Of a stretch of 64,000 nt of DNA, positions 41,742 to 52,822 are shown one piece after another (position 1 is the first letter of the stretch; every line of letters starts with the position of its first letter). Both the position numbers and the translations under genes were made by a program. Below the pieces are notes generated by a model. That model did not search any database and was not told the origin of the DNA. It was given only the letters and a program-made list of their open reading frames with translations. The DNA comes from Epithemia pelagica (lineage: Eukaryota; Bacillariophyta; Bacillariophyceae; Surirellales; Surirellaceae), in contig OX337231.1 in assembly GCA_946965045.2 (NCBI GenBank), positions 2,914,001 to 2,978,000 of the forward strand, given 5' to 3'.

Positions 41742-43509
41742 ATGCTTTCTTTTTCCAAAGCCTTTTTCTTGGCTTTGATGTCCACTGGAGCATTGTTAAC
41801 CGAATCAGCTTCGTTCGAGAAAGATGTGATGGGTGGCGCAATTCGTGCTCGTAAGAAATTAGATCTCGATATCCTTTCCTCTCCAATGCTTGAGCGGACG
41901 ATGGAGGATCCATCTTCGGATCTTCACCAAGATCTCTTGGCAAAAGCCCTTCCCATTAGGGACTTTGAAAAGAAATACGGAGTTGACCTACAAAGTGAGA
42001 GCAGCCAACGTCAGCTCGCAAACCAGGGAAACGACGATTTCGCGATGAATGGCTACAACATGATTAGTTTTTCGGGATATTCGCTCAAATTTGCCAAATG
42101 CCAACCTGTTCAATATTTCTCTGAACGAGCGATCCAAATGGGAGAGTTTTCTCCCATGATCACCAATGACATTGTCGTTCTGAGATTGTGCCCAACCAAC
42201 AGTTGCTCGGAATCGGCTGAGTATGGTTGCCAATACAATTTTTCCGAATATGCCATGGAATTAGCGGAGTACGTTCGAATCATGTTGAACTATGCGGCCA
42301 CCAAGCGTGACTACATGTGCAACTACTGTGATCAGTGCCTAAATAATGGCCGCAAAGCAGCTCGTCGCCTTGCCGATGAAGGAGGTCAACAGAACAACGA
42401 CGGAAATCAGAATCAGGCGAACAATCAAGAGCAAGGCCAGCAACAAGATCAGCAACAACAAAACAACAACAATAACAATAACAATGAGCAGCAGCAACAG
42501 CAGCAACAACAAAACAATAACGATAACAACGGAAACCAGCAGGCAAACAATGACGACTACAACAACAATGCTGCAAACGATGACAACTACAACGGCGGAA
42601 ACGACTACTACTACGACTATTCCGCTAATGCATGCAATACGTGGAATACATACTGTGGTGACTATGCCGACCTTTGCGTGGAAAATCAACAAAACGGGGG
42701 CGATGAAGATGTTTCAATGGCCTATGAAGACTACTTGAACTATTTATACTGTTCGGAAGTCAACTACAATAACTATGCGTACTTTGTGAAGCCTCGTTGC
42801 GATGGGTACCAAGGAACCATTAAGATGGGTATCTTTTACGACAAGTATTGCAACCAGTACGCAGGCAACGAAGTCAGTCTGAAAAACGTAGGAATGGGAT
42901 TCCGGGAGAGTGCCTTCCAAGATTTCTACAGTACGTCTTGTATGGACTGTTCAGAAAGTGTAAGTCAAATGGGGAAGTCGAGGTAAATTCAATGGAATCA
43001 GTAGCGCGTCACTCTCTAACTCTTTCATTTTACAGGATTACCCACCTTATGATGCAACCAGTACTTTGTGCAACCGGCTTCACCTTTCTGCCGCTAGGTG
43101 TACAGAAGACATGGCATATGATCTCTTTGGGGACGACACGGATGACTCCACGGAATGCTCTTTCATTGAAAGCATCCGTTTCGGAACGTACAATGAGCTG
43201 GGCCAGTTGACTACACGTGACGCTTCCGGCGCGGTGGCACAAGAAGTAACGGATGTCCAAATGACAGTCCTCGGTATCTCTGTTGCTCTTTGTGTTGGTT
43301 TGGTAATTTACGCTTGTTATTTGCATCACGCCATGACAAACTTGCTCATCAAGTCACTGAGTCATCGGGAACTTCTTCCACCTAGTCGTCAACAAAGTCG
43401 GCAACGAGGGAACATGAATAACAGCCCCCGACGATCAGGGAGACGATTGAAGAAAGTAGACAATAACGAACCGGATTGGGATGACGACAATGGAGGCGAA
43501 TACGCATAA
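41742..43509 (+). CDS. Secreted type I membrane protein with Q/N-rich (prion-like) spacer
   Basis: Exons 41742-42959 and 43036-43509, joined in frame 0 over a 76-bp GTAAGT...TTACAG intron, give 563 aa. Residues 1-23 are a signal peptide. The ectodomain has paired Cys motifs (LRLCPTNSCSESAEYGC, YMCNYCDQC) before and Tyr/Cys-rich blocks after a low-complexity region (about 216-290) almost entirely Gln, Asn and Asp. The second Cys-rich block includes YLYCSEVNYNNYAYFVKPRC and STSCMDCSESDYPPYD. A transmembrane helix near residue 485-510 (VLGISVALCVGLVIYACYL) precedes a basic cytoplasmic tail. The two Cys-rich halves resemble one domain interrupted by the Q/N spacer. Surface or endomembrane protein; function unknown. 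Confidence 0.78.
42387..42612 (+). repeat. Coding CAA/CAG/AAC microsatellite-like region (Q/N tract)
   Basis: The DNA encoding residues about 216-290 of the preceding protein is a mixture of CAA, CAG, AAC and AAT triplets. It includes one run of eight Asn and one of eight Gln codons, broken by occasional Glu/Asp. Length variation between strains would be expected. Confidence 0.85.
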
Positions 43510-43753
43510 GACAAGAAACAGTGTTTCCAACGTACGAACGAAAAGCGCGTACCTCTCAATGAGCAGGTCACGAAGCTGCATATCCTATTTCACCTATTTT
43601 CTCGACATTATATGATTCATTGTATTGTTTATTTGGTTAATGCACAAGCTCTTAAATTCACCGTAGATTGCTTTGTTTGTTTTGTTTCTTTCCTTGTTAG
43701 ATTAATCGCGTTGACATGTAGCCTTCTCATTCTCAGGGGTTCGGTTCACGTCG

Positions 43754-46132
43754 TTAATGCAGTTCCTTGTGGGTATATTTCTTGACGGGATTATCTCCTG
43801 CAAAGTCAGCAACAACATCCTCAGACTGAGATCTAAGTTGCCACTTGGTGGTCAAGAGTCCTTCGACTCCAACGGGTCCACGAGAATGAATGCGGCCAGT
43901 AGAGATTCCCACTTCAGCTCCTAATCCAAATCGAAACCCATCAGCGAAGCGAGTGGATGCATTTTGAAATACACAAGCTGCATCTACACGCTTCAAAAAC
44001 TCCTCTCCCACGGTTGAGGTCTTGTCGGGGCTGCAGACAATCGCTTCCGTATGTCCGCTTCCGTACTCGTGAATGTGATCAATGGCTTCATCCATATTGG
44101 ACACTACCTCAACCATACAAGTAAGGTCACCGTATTCACATTTCATTTCCGCGGCTGGACTTTCGCATAGTCCCATCTCCATTGCTCGTGGCCCTCCTAA
44201 GCACTTAACACCGGCAGATCTCAAGGCCATAAGGCACTTGGATGCCACACCACTAGAGACCACATCTTGGTGAACCAACAATGTCTCCATGGCATTGCAT
44301 GCAGAGGGATAATCTGTCTTGGCATCTACCACAATCTTGGATGCAACTTCTTCCGGTGCGCTAGAGTCAAGGTAGACATGACAGACACCGTCAGCATGGC
44401 CGAGAACCGGGATTTTGGTATTGCTCTTGATGTACGACACGAGCGCGTTGCTGCCACGAGGAATGACGAGATCAATGACGTCGTCCAAGCTAAGCATGTC
44501 GGCGACTTGCCCACGACTTGTGACTAACCCAATGATATCTCGGGTTATTTCACCTTTACTTCCTTTTTCAATAGCGTCTCCAATGACGTTGTGAATCGCC
44601 ATATTAGATCGGGTAGCCTCTTTTCCACCCTTAAGCAAAAGACCGTTTCCGCTAGCCAAAGCCAACGCAGAGATCTGAGGCATGGAGTCAGGACGTGACT
44701 CGAAAATGATCATCAAAACGCCAATAGGGACAGTAATTTGTGAGAGTTCCAGTCCATCGGCCAATTCTCTTTTGCATTTTACTACATTGAGAGGGTCAGG
44801 AAGGTCTGCAATCTGATTCAGGCCGGAAGCCAACGTTGATAGTTTTGCAGGCGTCAGTTTAAGGCGTTTCTTAAGCACCAAAGCAATCCCATCTTTCTCT
44901 GCCGCTTCGACGTCAATCGCATTTTCGGCCAACAACTCATCTTGTCGATCCAGCAAAGCTTGCGCAACAGCTCGTAAAATATTCTGACGAACTTCATACG
45001 GCATGGCCTGTAACTTTCGCGCCTGAGTCCTGGCCGCGGTTGCCTTTCGACGAGCTTCATCCGAAACACTGGCGTCTTGAAGCTCAACTTTCGATGATGA
45101 TGATGCAGTGTCTGATACCTTTTCATCCTTAATTGCTTGTTCTTCAAGATCACTACCCGGAGTACAGAACAATGTACCGACTCTCCCACCGTCAGTTGTA
45201 GAGTGTTTGGATCCCAGAACTTGTCTAATTGCATTCAAGTTTGAGCCAGCGGTAATGACACATGCACTGCAAGAGGATCCAGGTTCCACCGCCGAGACTG
45301 CTGCTTCGATTTTGGCAGCCATGCCACCCCTTCCTTGTTTCGACACGGCTCCAATTTCGACGTTTTTGAGTGAATCGGGGACGTAGTGGTAAAGCAGCTT
45401 GGCCTTGGGGTCTGTGGGCGGGCGATCATACACCCCGGCAACGTCGGTCAACAACAAGAGCACTTCAGCCCCAAAGTTTCGTGCACAAAGGGCAGCCAAT
45501 GAATCATTGTCCGAAAACACATCGTCTGGAGTGTAGCCCAGGTTCCCAGAAACAGCATCATTCTCATTGATAATGGGGACAACATTCAGCGATAGCAGTC
45601 GATCAATCGTATAACTGAGATTCTGACGTCTGTTATCATCTGAAAAGTCGGCCTGTGTGATCAAGATTTGGGAGGCAGCGACATCGCACTGTGCAAAAAG
45701 ACTTGAATACAGATTCATCAGTTCAAACTGACCAGCTGCAGCACAGGAAGAATCATAGAACTTCTGCTTTTCCGCTAGTGTATGAGGACGGTTGTTCATG
45801 TTCAAAAGAGACACAAAACTGGAATTTCGCTGTGCGGGAGTTATTCTTTCACTCGTCTTGCCATTGTTGATGTCTTTTATCGACATGAGCATTCGGCTTT
45901 GCTGGCGCAAAACACGCTTTCCCATACCCACAGCTCCACTGGAAACAAAGATAACTTCAACACCCGATTCAACCAGCTCTCCGATTTGCTCGATGATGGC
46001 GCCCATCCTTGTTAGAGAGGGTCGTCCATCTTCGTTGGCAACGACCGACGTGCCCGCTTTAATGCAAACGCGACGAGCTCGCCGCAATGCAGCTCTTGAT
46101 GGTAAAGTCGCAGTATCAGAACTAGTCGACAT
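43754..46132 (-). CDS. P5CS: Delta-1-pyrroline-5-carboxylate synthase (P5CS), bifunctional
   Basis: 792 aa, single exon. The N-terminal glutamate 5-kinase domain (about 15-310) has RVCIKAGTSVV, FVSSGAVGMGKRVL, INENDAVSGN, DNDSLAALCARNFGAEVLLL and GRGGMAAKIEAA. After a charged linker the gamma-glutamyl-phosphate reductase domain (about 365-770) has RPDSMPQISALALASGNGLL, IDLVIPRGSNALVSYI and TDYPSACNAMETLLVHQD with the catalytic Cys. The two activities convert glutamate to glutamate semialdehyde/P5C, the first step of proline (and ornithine) synthesis. The feedback-inhibition region of the kinase part appears complete. Fusion and order match animal and plant P5CS. No clear targeting signal. Confidence 0.95.
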   Translation of the reverse strand: MSTSSDTATLPSRAALRRARRVCIKAGTSVVANEDGRPSLTRMGAIIEQIGELVESGVEVIFVSSGAVGMGKRVLRQQSRMLMSIKDINNGKTSERITPAQRNSSFVSLLNMNNRPHTLAEKQKFYDSSCAAAGQFELMNLYSSLFAQCDVAASQILITQADFSDDNRRQNLSYTIDRLLSLNVVPIINENDAVSGNLGYTPDDVFSDNDSLAALCARNFGAEVLLLLTDVAGVYDRPPTDPKAKLLYHYVPDSLKNVEIGAVSKQGRGGMAAKIEAAVSAVEPGSSCSACVITAGSNLNAIRQVLGSKHSTTDGGRVGTLFCTPGSDLEEQAIKDEKVSDTASSSSKVELQDASVSDEARRKATAARTQARKLQAMPYEVRQNILRAVAQALLDRQDELLAENAIDVEAAEKDGIALVLKKRLKLTPAKLSTLASGLNQIADLPDPLNVVKCKRELADGLELSQITVPIGVLMIIFESRPDSMPQISALALASGNGLLLKGGKEATRSNMAIHNVIGDAIEKGSKGEITRDIIGLVTSRGQVADMLSLDDVIDLVIPRGSNALVSYIKSNTKIPVLGHADGVCHVYLDSSAPEEVASKIVVDAKTDYPSACNAMETLLVHQDVVSSGVASKCLMALRSAGVKCLGGPRAMEMGLCESPAAEMKCEYGDLTCMVEVVSNMDEAIDHIHEYGSGHTEAIVCSPDKTSTVGEEFLKRVDAACVFQNASTRFADGFRFGLGAEVGISTGRIHSRGPVGVEGLLTTKWQLRSQSEDVVADFAGDNPVKKYTHKELH

Positions 46133-48430
46133 GAGAGAGAAAAGCCTTCAAGTATAACGTTCAATGAGGGGACTATGCTTCTCTGAAATGATCACAGATT
46201 CTTTCCGGTCCATTGAAATTGAACTCCATCCGTCGAATTCGAAACCCACACACAAGTCGGATGACGGATGTGCCACTCGATCCTCGATCTTCTTTCGTGA
46301 TCGACTCTTGATTCTTGATGTATGGAAAACTCATGACTTGAGTCTGGTATGACGCATTGAGTCATGATTAATGCGTATTGATCCTTCCACGTCAAGCACC
46401 CATGAGGAATTTTGGGGGCTTTGGGGGATTGTAGAAAATGCCGGCTGGCGCAAGTTTCAAGACCACTTTGAGACATACTATGATTACACCTTACCTTTCC
46501 TAACGTTTTATGACAGAAAGCGTTGAAATTCCATTGTTGAGCGTGGAGCATCGAGGTCCACTTGTACTTACAATCAATTCAGCATGTGCATTTATTTCAA
46601 GATGCCAAAAGTTCCAGCCACAAAACGAACAACTCCTACTCGTAAACCCAAACACCATCACCATGATACTAGAGAACGCCATTCAAGAGTTCACGAGCGA
46701 AGCTGATCTCTTTGATCGATTGGAATGACATTCAGAAGGCGAACGGCTGAACGGCTGCTTCACGAGGATACCACCGGGGACCAGGATTCCTTCTAGATCG
46801 TGGTTCTCAGCCATGGGGGCTCAAGCACATGGTCATTGGATTTGACAAGTTCGGGCATCATCACCGATTTCTAAAAGGAAGTCTGGGACAAGCGGACTGA
46901 GTACATATTTGCCTTCTGGTTGATGCATTTGAACTACAATCTTTGTGTTTCTTCCTTCGGGCTTGCGATACCTTGTCCTTCAGCCCTACAGTCCATCCAG
47001 AACTCGCCAACTTTGTAAGTTTCTCAATGTTTTGTCTTTGATGAAAAGTCCATCTTTATTCTAATCTCTAGCTCGATTCGAATCGCCTCATGATGTTGCA
47101 TGGCTCGTTTTTCCCACTGTGTGGGTTGTATCCCATCGAAGAAAGTTGTTTGTGGTCTTGAGAACGCTACGAACAATGAACACCCATCGGGACTTGGATC
47201 ATGGGAACCCTCACGAAGACGTCGACAGATACAATTGTTCCCTTACCGAGATGTGTGGGTACGGAATGATCTTTCGGTGAAAGAAAAGTTTAATTCGATT
47301 ATGTCTGCGGTTCTTGTTCGTTTCAAAATGAAGGATCAAGTATCATGGCCGCATTTCATCTTCGCCGTCTTTGGTTTGGTCAAGTGAATCGATTATTATT
47401 GTTGTGCTATCCCATCTACCCCTACAAGAAATTGCACGTGGTGAGGACGCGATACGGACTCTCCAGAAACTACTGTGATATGTTGCTATGATCGGCTAAG
47501 ATGGGACACATGCACCTCGTTCGACAAGCTACAAATCTCGGGTGATTCGACCTTTCATGGGTGGTCGCAGGAATGAGGAGACGTGAAAGAGAAGTTTGCT
47601 TACAGAGTCATGTTTCAATCTTGCTTCAAAAGGCCCTCCACATGGTCTTTTTGTTTCTTTTTCCAACGGTCCATACTCACAATGAATGTTGCATACATGG
47701 GTTTGGTACAATGGCTTGGTGCCATGTTCGTCTAGCCTACCGACTCTTTGGACTTTCATATGGGTCGGTCCCGGCTACCTGCTATTCATTACCTCCATAG
47801 TTTTTCCGGGGGACATGGAGAAAGACTGAGTTGGAAAAGTACCTACGTGGGGTTGTCATTGGGGATCCCCTTGCCGCCCACGTTCGCCAAATCTCTCCCC
47901 TATTGTATCCGTTAGCGTGGTAGGAGATCATCCCCCTGAAACTCCAAGGGCGGGTTAGATGATCCCGCGTTCCACTTGGACCATGTGGTTGTTAGTGGAA
48001 GTCTTGTCATCAGATATCCAACAAGCGGGAACTTCGATCGACAACATGAAATTCCCTAATTTGGGGGATTTGTCACCATTTGTACTCTTCATGCTATACT
48101 GGTGAGAGGTGGATGGAATGTCGACCCATTCACGTAAGGATCTGGCAAAGATCGCTTCTGAAACCTGAGCGCTCGGGTCAAAATGACGGCCCTAACCGTA
48201 ATGATCAAAAATCATGTGAAACGCTTCAGAGTGGCATCTACGCGAAGTGTTCTCCTGTTGGGCTTCTTCTTTGAGGGTACTCTTCCGGCGTCGCGCCGGA
48301 GCAGAGAAAAGAAGCCGTTTGAGCTTCAGGCTGTCATCTCCACTCCACCTCCTGTTCTCAGGTCTCATTTTCATGGCGCAGTCAAGATTTGCGATTGAGC
48401 TCACATATCCGGAAGAAAGGGGAGGCCATC
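46133..48430. other. 2.3-kb region without a convincing gene
   Basis: The longest stretch of the window with no supported gene. Open frames are below 120 codons, overlap on both strands and show no domain. A 95-codon plus-strand frame (47100-47387) and a 119-codon minus-strand frame (46192-46551) are the largest. Sequence composition does not look like a simple repeat. It may be decayed gene or transposon sequence plus the bZIP promoter. Confidence 0.5.
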
Positions 48431-49543
48431 ATGATGTCCAACGAGCATGCTTTGGGAAGCAGCGTACCTGCGAATGTTGTGAGCCATCACGACGATTCAT
48501 GTGGCGACGATGGTCGAAAACGCCGCCATGAGAGTTTGTCCGATACAGACGATGAGAGCGGGGGGAATTCGTCCGCACGAGTCCCAGTGATTGAAACCCT
48601 TCAGCCTCCTTCACCAAACAACACGGCGAATGGACCACCCGCACAGCGGAAAAGAAGAGTGTCTACCGATAGTGAAGTCGTCAACATCCCTCAGGCAAAC
48701 CCGATCGTAAAGTGTATTTCGAAGCCAGGAAAGCACACAAAGAAACCTCAGATGAAGTACGACCCAGATGTACCCATGACGAAAGAAGAAGCCACAATCT
48801 GGAGGCGAGAACAGCGTCGAAAACGCAATCGAGAGAGTGCGGCAGCCAGTCGTCAACGCCAGCGTGATCGCATTTCAGAGTTGGAAGTTGAAGTGGAACA
48901 ATGGAAAGTGAAATACGATCGCATTATGCGTCAGGTTCGAGAACTCGAGCAGTATGCCGGCATTCGGCCTCCTTCCCCTGCTCTCACTTCTCGGGATATT
49001 TTTCGCCGTCGCGCACCTCACCCGTCCATGCGAATGGTGCCAAGGCATCCGCAGAGCGAACACATGATGGGACGAGGATCCACAAGCACGCCCCCATGCC
49101 ACCCTTCAACATCCGCAGCCATTATATCTCCGCGAGCGGTTCACCACCCCTCTATTACAAGCCCGCACCCTCAAGCTGATATGTATCATGGATCTCGATA
49201 CGTGTCGCCCTATTCTTCCCCTCCACCCCAAGATGATTCGAGCTCGGATGAACACGAAGACCACATGGTTGAATACCATGAAGTAGGACAGCGCCCCGAT
49301 CATGACCATTCCTCCAAGATTCCCTCCCGACCTGGAGTGTCGCGAAACATGCCTCCTGGCTTGAATTCAAACGATTCTCTTCTTCCTCCTGATCTTTGCA
49401 TGTCCGAGACCTCCAAGTTGGAGCCCATGGAACAAGCCCTTTTAGAAGAAGCAGCTGACGCTGTCCTTTGCGCGACCACTCGGGGTGAGACAGTTGAACA
49501 TGAGCAGTTTGACAGATTCATGTTTGATGCTCCGGAGTGGTAA
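48431..49543 (+). CDS. bZIP transcription factor
   Basis: 370 aa from the ATG at 48431 (another Met follows at the next codon). A basic region REQRRKRNRESAAASRQRQR (about 137-156) with the N-x-x-(S/A)-A-x-x-S-R signature leads into DRISELEVEVEQWKVKYDR and a leucine-zipper-like heptad series of about three to four turns (IMRQVRELEQY), shorter than usual. The rest is low-complexity: an acidic Asp/Ser-rich N terminus, and Pro/Ser/His-rich C-terminal half (RPPSPAL, YSSPPPQDDSSSDEHEDH) as expected for activation regions. Diatom bZIPs regulate light, stress and nutrient responses; targets here are unknown. The frame upstream begins with TTG, so the ATG is chosen. Confidence 0.88.
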   Translation: MMSNEHALGSSVPANVVSHHDDSCGDDGRKRRHESLSDTDDESGGNSSARVPVIETLQPPSPNNTANGPPAQRKRRVSTDSEVVNIPQANPIVKCISKPGKHTKKPQMKYDPDVPMTKEEATIWRREQRRKRNRESAAASRQRQRDRISELEVEVEQWKVKYDRIMRQVRELEQYAGIRPPSPALTSRDIFRRRAPHPSMRMVPRHPQSEHMMGRGSTSTPPCHPSTSAAIISPRAVHHPSITSPHPQADMYHGSRYVSPYSSPPPQDDSSSDEHEDHMVEYHEVGQRPDHDHSSKIPSRPGVSRNMPPGLNSNDSLLPPDLCMSETSKLEPMEQALLEEAADAVLCATTRGETVEHEQFDRFMFDAPEW

Positions 49544-50325
49544 ACTGGTGTTTGGGGATATTCACCTCTTCTATTGTTTTGTGGTTGTGCAGTGTAACTG
49601 GCCGCACTCATTGTATGTTCAAGAAGATATTTCATTTGAGAGACGGAAGCTGTATTTGAATTGCAGTCTTATTCTTCCTGTGTGCCTCTCCTGAAATTGA
49701 CTGTATGTTTCAAAGGAGATCTTTGTCTTTCTCCTTGTGTTTCTGTATCAAAGACAAAACTTATGACATGTTGTTTACATGTAACACATGTCGTTGTGAA
49801 TTAGTCTTCCACTATTGCTACTGTTGATACTGCATCCGCTGGTGGTTTATTTTAACTTCTATTAGTCTGGATAATGTGGATAATAGCAATATTCTTTTAG
49901 CACACATGGTGTCTCAAAAGGCAACAGAACGAATGAAGTCTTCCTTTCCATAGGAACCGGTACCCTCCTGCCTCCAAGGAGCTCATCGCTCGTTCTCATA
50001 CTACCGTCAATGATGTGTCCGTGTCATCAGTCGTGGAGTATTTCGCCGTCTGCTGTACGAGATGCTCCACGACTGCTTCTCAGGACGCTGACAGAAAGGC
50101 GATATTGGATATTGGATAGGATCACGGAATCTGTCTCCATCGCAGAGTTGCTGGTGGGGTGGGTGTTTTGGGCATACACATACAACCAAAAACATGACTA
50201 AGACTATCTCGCCCGGCGACGTACACGTGCAAGGTTCACTACTGGTGGAAAAACGTTAAAAAGAAACAGACATTTTTCACGTGCCCTCAAGAAAAATTTT
50301 GTGACCATGGCGACAAGATGGAAGT
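49544..50325. other. Intergenic region between plus-strand genes
   Basis: About 780 bp. Thymine-rich in the first 350 bp (likely bZIP 3' untranslated region); small frames at 50010-50201 on the plus and 50007-50195 on the minus strand have no recognisable content. Confidence 0.5.
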
Positions 50326-52635
50326 ATGGCCCCTGGAAATGAATCAAACGACACCACGAACGGGAGCAACACGACAACAAAGGAAGAATGCTTAGATGAT
50401 GGAAAAAGAAAGCAATTGTTGGAAATGAAGCAACCGAATAAAGTCCGTCGTCGATATCGTGGACGGTCGCAGCAATGCCGTCATCGTGATCCACCACTGA
50501 AGAGGAAGAACCAGCATTTCCTGGTCGACGACAGCAGCATGGCATTCTTGGACAGTGAGAGAAAGCAACGTGAGCTACAAGCACAGGCATATGCCGGGTC
50601 AAGGACTCAAGATTCCCGCTCCCTGATCGATCTTCTGGTTGAACGTGAAAGCGAGTCATCCTTCTCTCGTTTCCAGTGGCAGCGTCGCATGCTATTCGAG
50701 AACGTCAGCGAGAGCGCCAAACTGAAACTTAATAAGAGCAGTCAGCCAAGTACCTCTTCTGGCCAAGCGTGTAGATCATGGATCGAGCAGGAAATTCCTT
50801 TCACTGCTTTGGAGACTGACATATCCGTTGCCATTTTAGCTTTGGAAGGCAACGGTGGATCCTATGCGATTGGACTTACACAGACACCCTCCCCAGATTC
50901 TAGACGGCATGATATGGAGAATCACCCAAGGCTTCAAGTGATGCCTCCAACTCTTGCTGTTCATCTGTATGGACTACCCAGCTGCAATTCCTTTGCCCAA
51001 AAGCGTCGATTTGACGTGCGGAAACATCACTACAACAGACGAGGGTCTTCTCGAACCTCTGTGGCACCAAAGCTAATGACTATCCCCTTGACGTATGAGG
51101 ATGACGATGAGCTACATTTCTCGTGGATGGGAAGAAGTACCAGCAATGGTCGTCACTCGGACTCAGTCCCTCGACAACGAATACAAGCTCCATCATTGGA
51201 CCCCGAACCATTTGAGTTTGAGCACCTCTATGGCCAACAACTGAACAAATGTGTAGATTTTTGTATTTCCAGTGATTGGAGGGTAGGGCTCGCTATTGTT
51301 TGGACTCCCCGAAATCTTCGTTCAATGAACATGCGAAAGACAAAGGATGCGCCGACGACAACGACAAGAATGGCGTCTCTCGTTCTGTTTTCATTGATAA
51401 AAGCCAGATATTCAAATTACTTTCATCACGCTATCGACCTTGGTCGGGAACAACGTGATACTTCAGTGTTCCGCGCGATGCAGGTCTCGGTTTCGACGAC
51501 ATTTGGGATAAAGAGAGGCGGGTGCAATTTGTTATGGAAAGCCGCACAAGTGCCTTCCAATGCCCATAAATCCAATATCTGGAAGATTGACCAAATATGC
51601 GAAGTCCCTGCCTATCTGTTGCTCATTGATGATGCTGAGGGATACAGAATGGTATGGATAGCAGAATCCGAGTGGTCGATAAACTATCGCTCTGTCCAAG
51701 AAGACGAGTCTATCGATCCAGCTCAACTATTTCTGGGTCACGACACTCCTGGTGGAAATCTGCGTTGGCGACGACCTGCGAGGCCGGTTCTTATCCCCAT
51801 TTCGACAGCTGAACCGCCCTATTGGAACGAACGTGTTTGTCATGTTCAAAATGGAGTAACATGGGATTCTACCGAATATGAGGACAATGATATGGAACCT
51901 CACGGCCCACGGATTTCAAAACCTGTCCGTAGAAGAGGTCACATTCGAATCACTGAAGAATGTCAGCTGTTGGTTCTTTCTCTCCTTTCAGATATACTCG
52001 AACGTCGTCCCTCCCTGCGGAAGGCCGCCTCAACAGTTCCCTCTCGACAGCCGTTTCATCTAAACATTCCTGACTATGCGTATGAACTTGTTTCTACATG
52101 TTGCAAAGGCCGAGTGGTCAAACTCGTTCTTGGTTTTCCCACTGCAGCTACTACGACTACAAGGAAGAATGAAAATACAGGTCTTCTCGTCCACCAGGGA
52201 AAAGACAAGAATTGCTTAGACCGATATGTGGCTGTTCTTCTTGCCTTGGACATATGGACTCAGCAGTATTGTGAAATTCAGTGGGTAAAAGTTTCACGAG
52301 GGACGGGATCCTCATCCGATGGTATCAATTCACCATCATTGTCTACACGCATTCAAAACCTTGCATTTGAATTTCGGACGAAAGAAATTTTTGGAACATG
52401 CCAAACCGAACAAAGTGGCGAGGTGCATCAAGTCAAACCACATGATGAAGAATCCGATATGGACACCCTCGCTTGCAATCGAAGGCAATCTTTTGTTTCC
52501 CTGGAGTCGCGAGACGGCGCTTCACATAGTTCTCTTTACCCGGACTGTGATGCATTCTCCAACCGAAATGTTCTGCGTGGTCTACCTGTCATGTCCATAT
52601 CTTGCAGGGCTCCTGTAAGACTAATCTACGGATAG
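50326..52635 (+). CDS. Large hypothetical protein, possible beta-propeller
   Basis: 769 aa, no family recognised with confidence. The N-terminal 60 residues are basic (KVRRRYRGRSQQ, nuclear-type). The DSRSLIDLLVERESESSF helix followed by VAILALEGNGGSYAIGLTQ-type strands, repeated hydrophobic strand pairs (VDFCISSDWRVGLAIVW, SLVLFSLIKARYSNYF, AYLLLIDDAEGYRMVWIAES) and a final ALDIWTQQYCEIQWVKV would fit a WD40-like propeller such as those of DET1 or DCAF-type ubiquitin-ligase adaptors, but no WD signature is visible. Treat the propeller idea as weak inference. The frame is intact over 2.3 kb, so it is a real gene. Confidence 0.6.
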   Translation: MAPGNESNDTTNGSNTTTKEECLDDGKRKQLLEMKQPNKVRRRYRGRSQQCRHRDPPLKRKNQHFLVDDSSMAFLDSERKQRELQAQAYAGSRTQDSRSLIDLLVERESESSFSRFQWQRRMLFENVSESAKLKLNKSSQPSTSSGQACRSWIEQEIPFTALETDISVAILALEGNGGSYAIGLTQTPSPDSRRHDMENHPRLQVMPPTLAVHLYGLPSCNSFAQKRRFDVRKHHYNRRGSSRTSVAPKLMTIPLTYEDDDELHFSWMGRSTSNGRHSDSVPRQRIQAPSLDPEPFEFEHLYGQQLNKCVDFCISSDWRVGLAIVWTPRNLRSMNMRKTKDAPTTTTRMASLVLFSLIKARYSNYFHHAIDLGREQRDTSVFRAMQVSVSTTFGIKRGGCNLLWKAAQVPSNAHKSNIWKIDQICEVPAYLLLIDDAEGYRMVWIAESEWSINYRSVQEDESIDPAQLFLGHDTPGGNLRWRRPARPVLIPISTAEPPYWNERVCHVQNGVTWDSTEYEDNDMEPHGPRISKPVRRRGHIRITEECQLLVLSLLSDILERRPSLRKAASTVPSRQPFHLNIPDYAYELVSTCCKGRVVKLVLGFPTAATTTTRKNENTGLLVHQGKDKNCLDRYVAVLLALDIWTQQYCEIQWVKVSRGTGSSSDGINSPSLSTRIQNLAFEFRTKEIFGTCQTEQSGEVHQVKPHDEESDMDTLACNRRQSFVSLESRDGASHSSLYPDCDAFSNRNVLRGLPVMSISCRAPVRLIYG

Positions 52636-52822
52636 GAACATTCATTAGACTCGGAATATGTAATGATGGTTTTCCTGTTCGATAAACAGTTCGATAAACA
52701 GACAAGTGTGTATATGCATATGCTATGATGAGGTAAGGAATTAGAGTTGTCAGAAAGACAGTACAAGAAGCGGAGTTCATAGCCATGTATGGCAATAGTT
52801 CCCTTATTCCCAGAGACTCAGA

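Noticed and set aside
42280-42692. Minus-strand ORFs rich in Val/Ile/Leu or Cys opposite the Q/N tract
   Set aside because: Hydrophobic repeats are the expected antisense reading of CAA/AAC codons, not a real membrane protein.
46192-48000. Assigning the gap to a retroelement
   Set aside because: No reverse transcriptase, integrase or LTR-like direct repeats could be found by eye.
50326-52635. Naming the large protein DET1 or DCAF15
   Set aside because: Only a vague similarity in the N-terminal helix and strand pattern; no diagnostic motif, so left as hypothetical.
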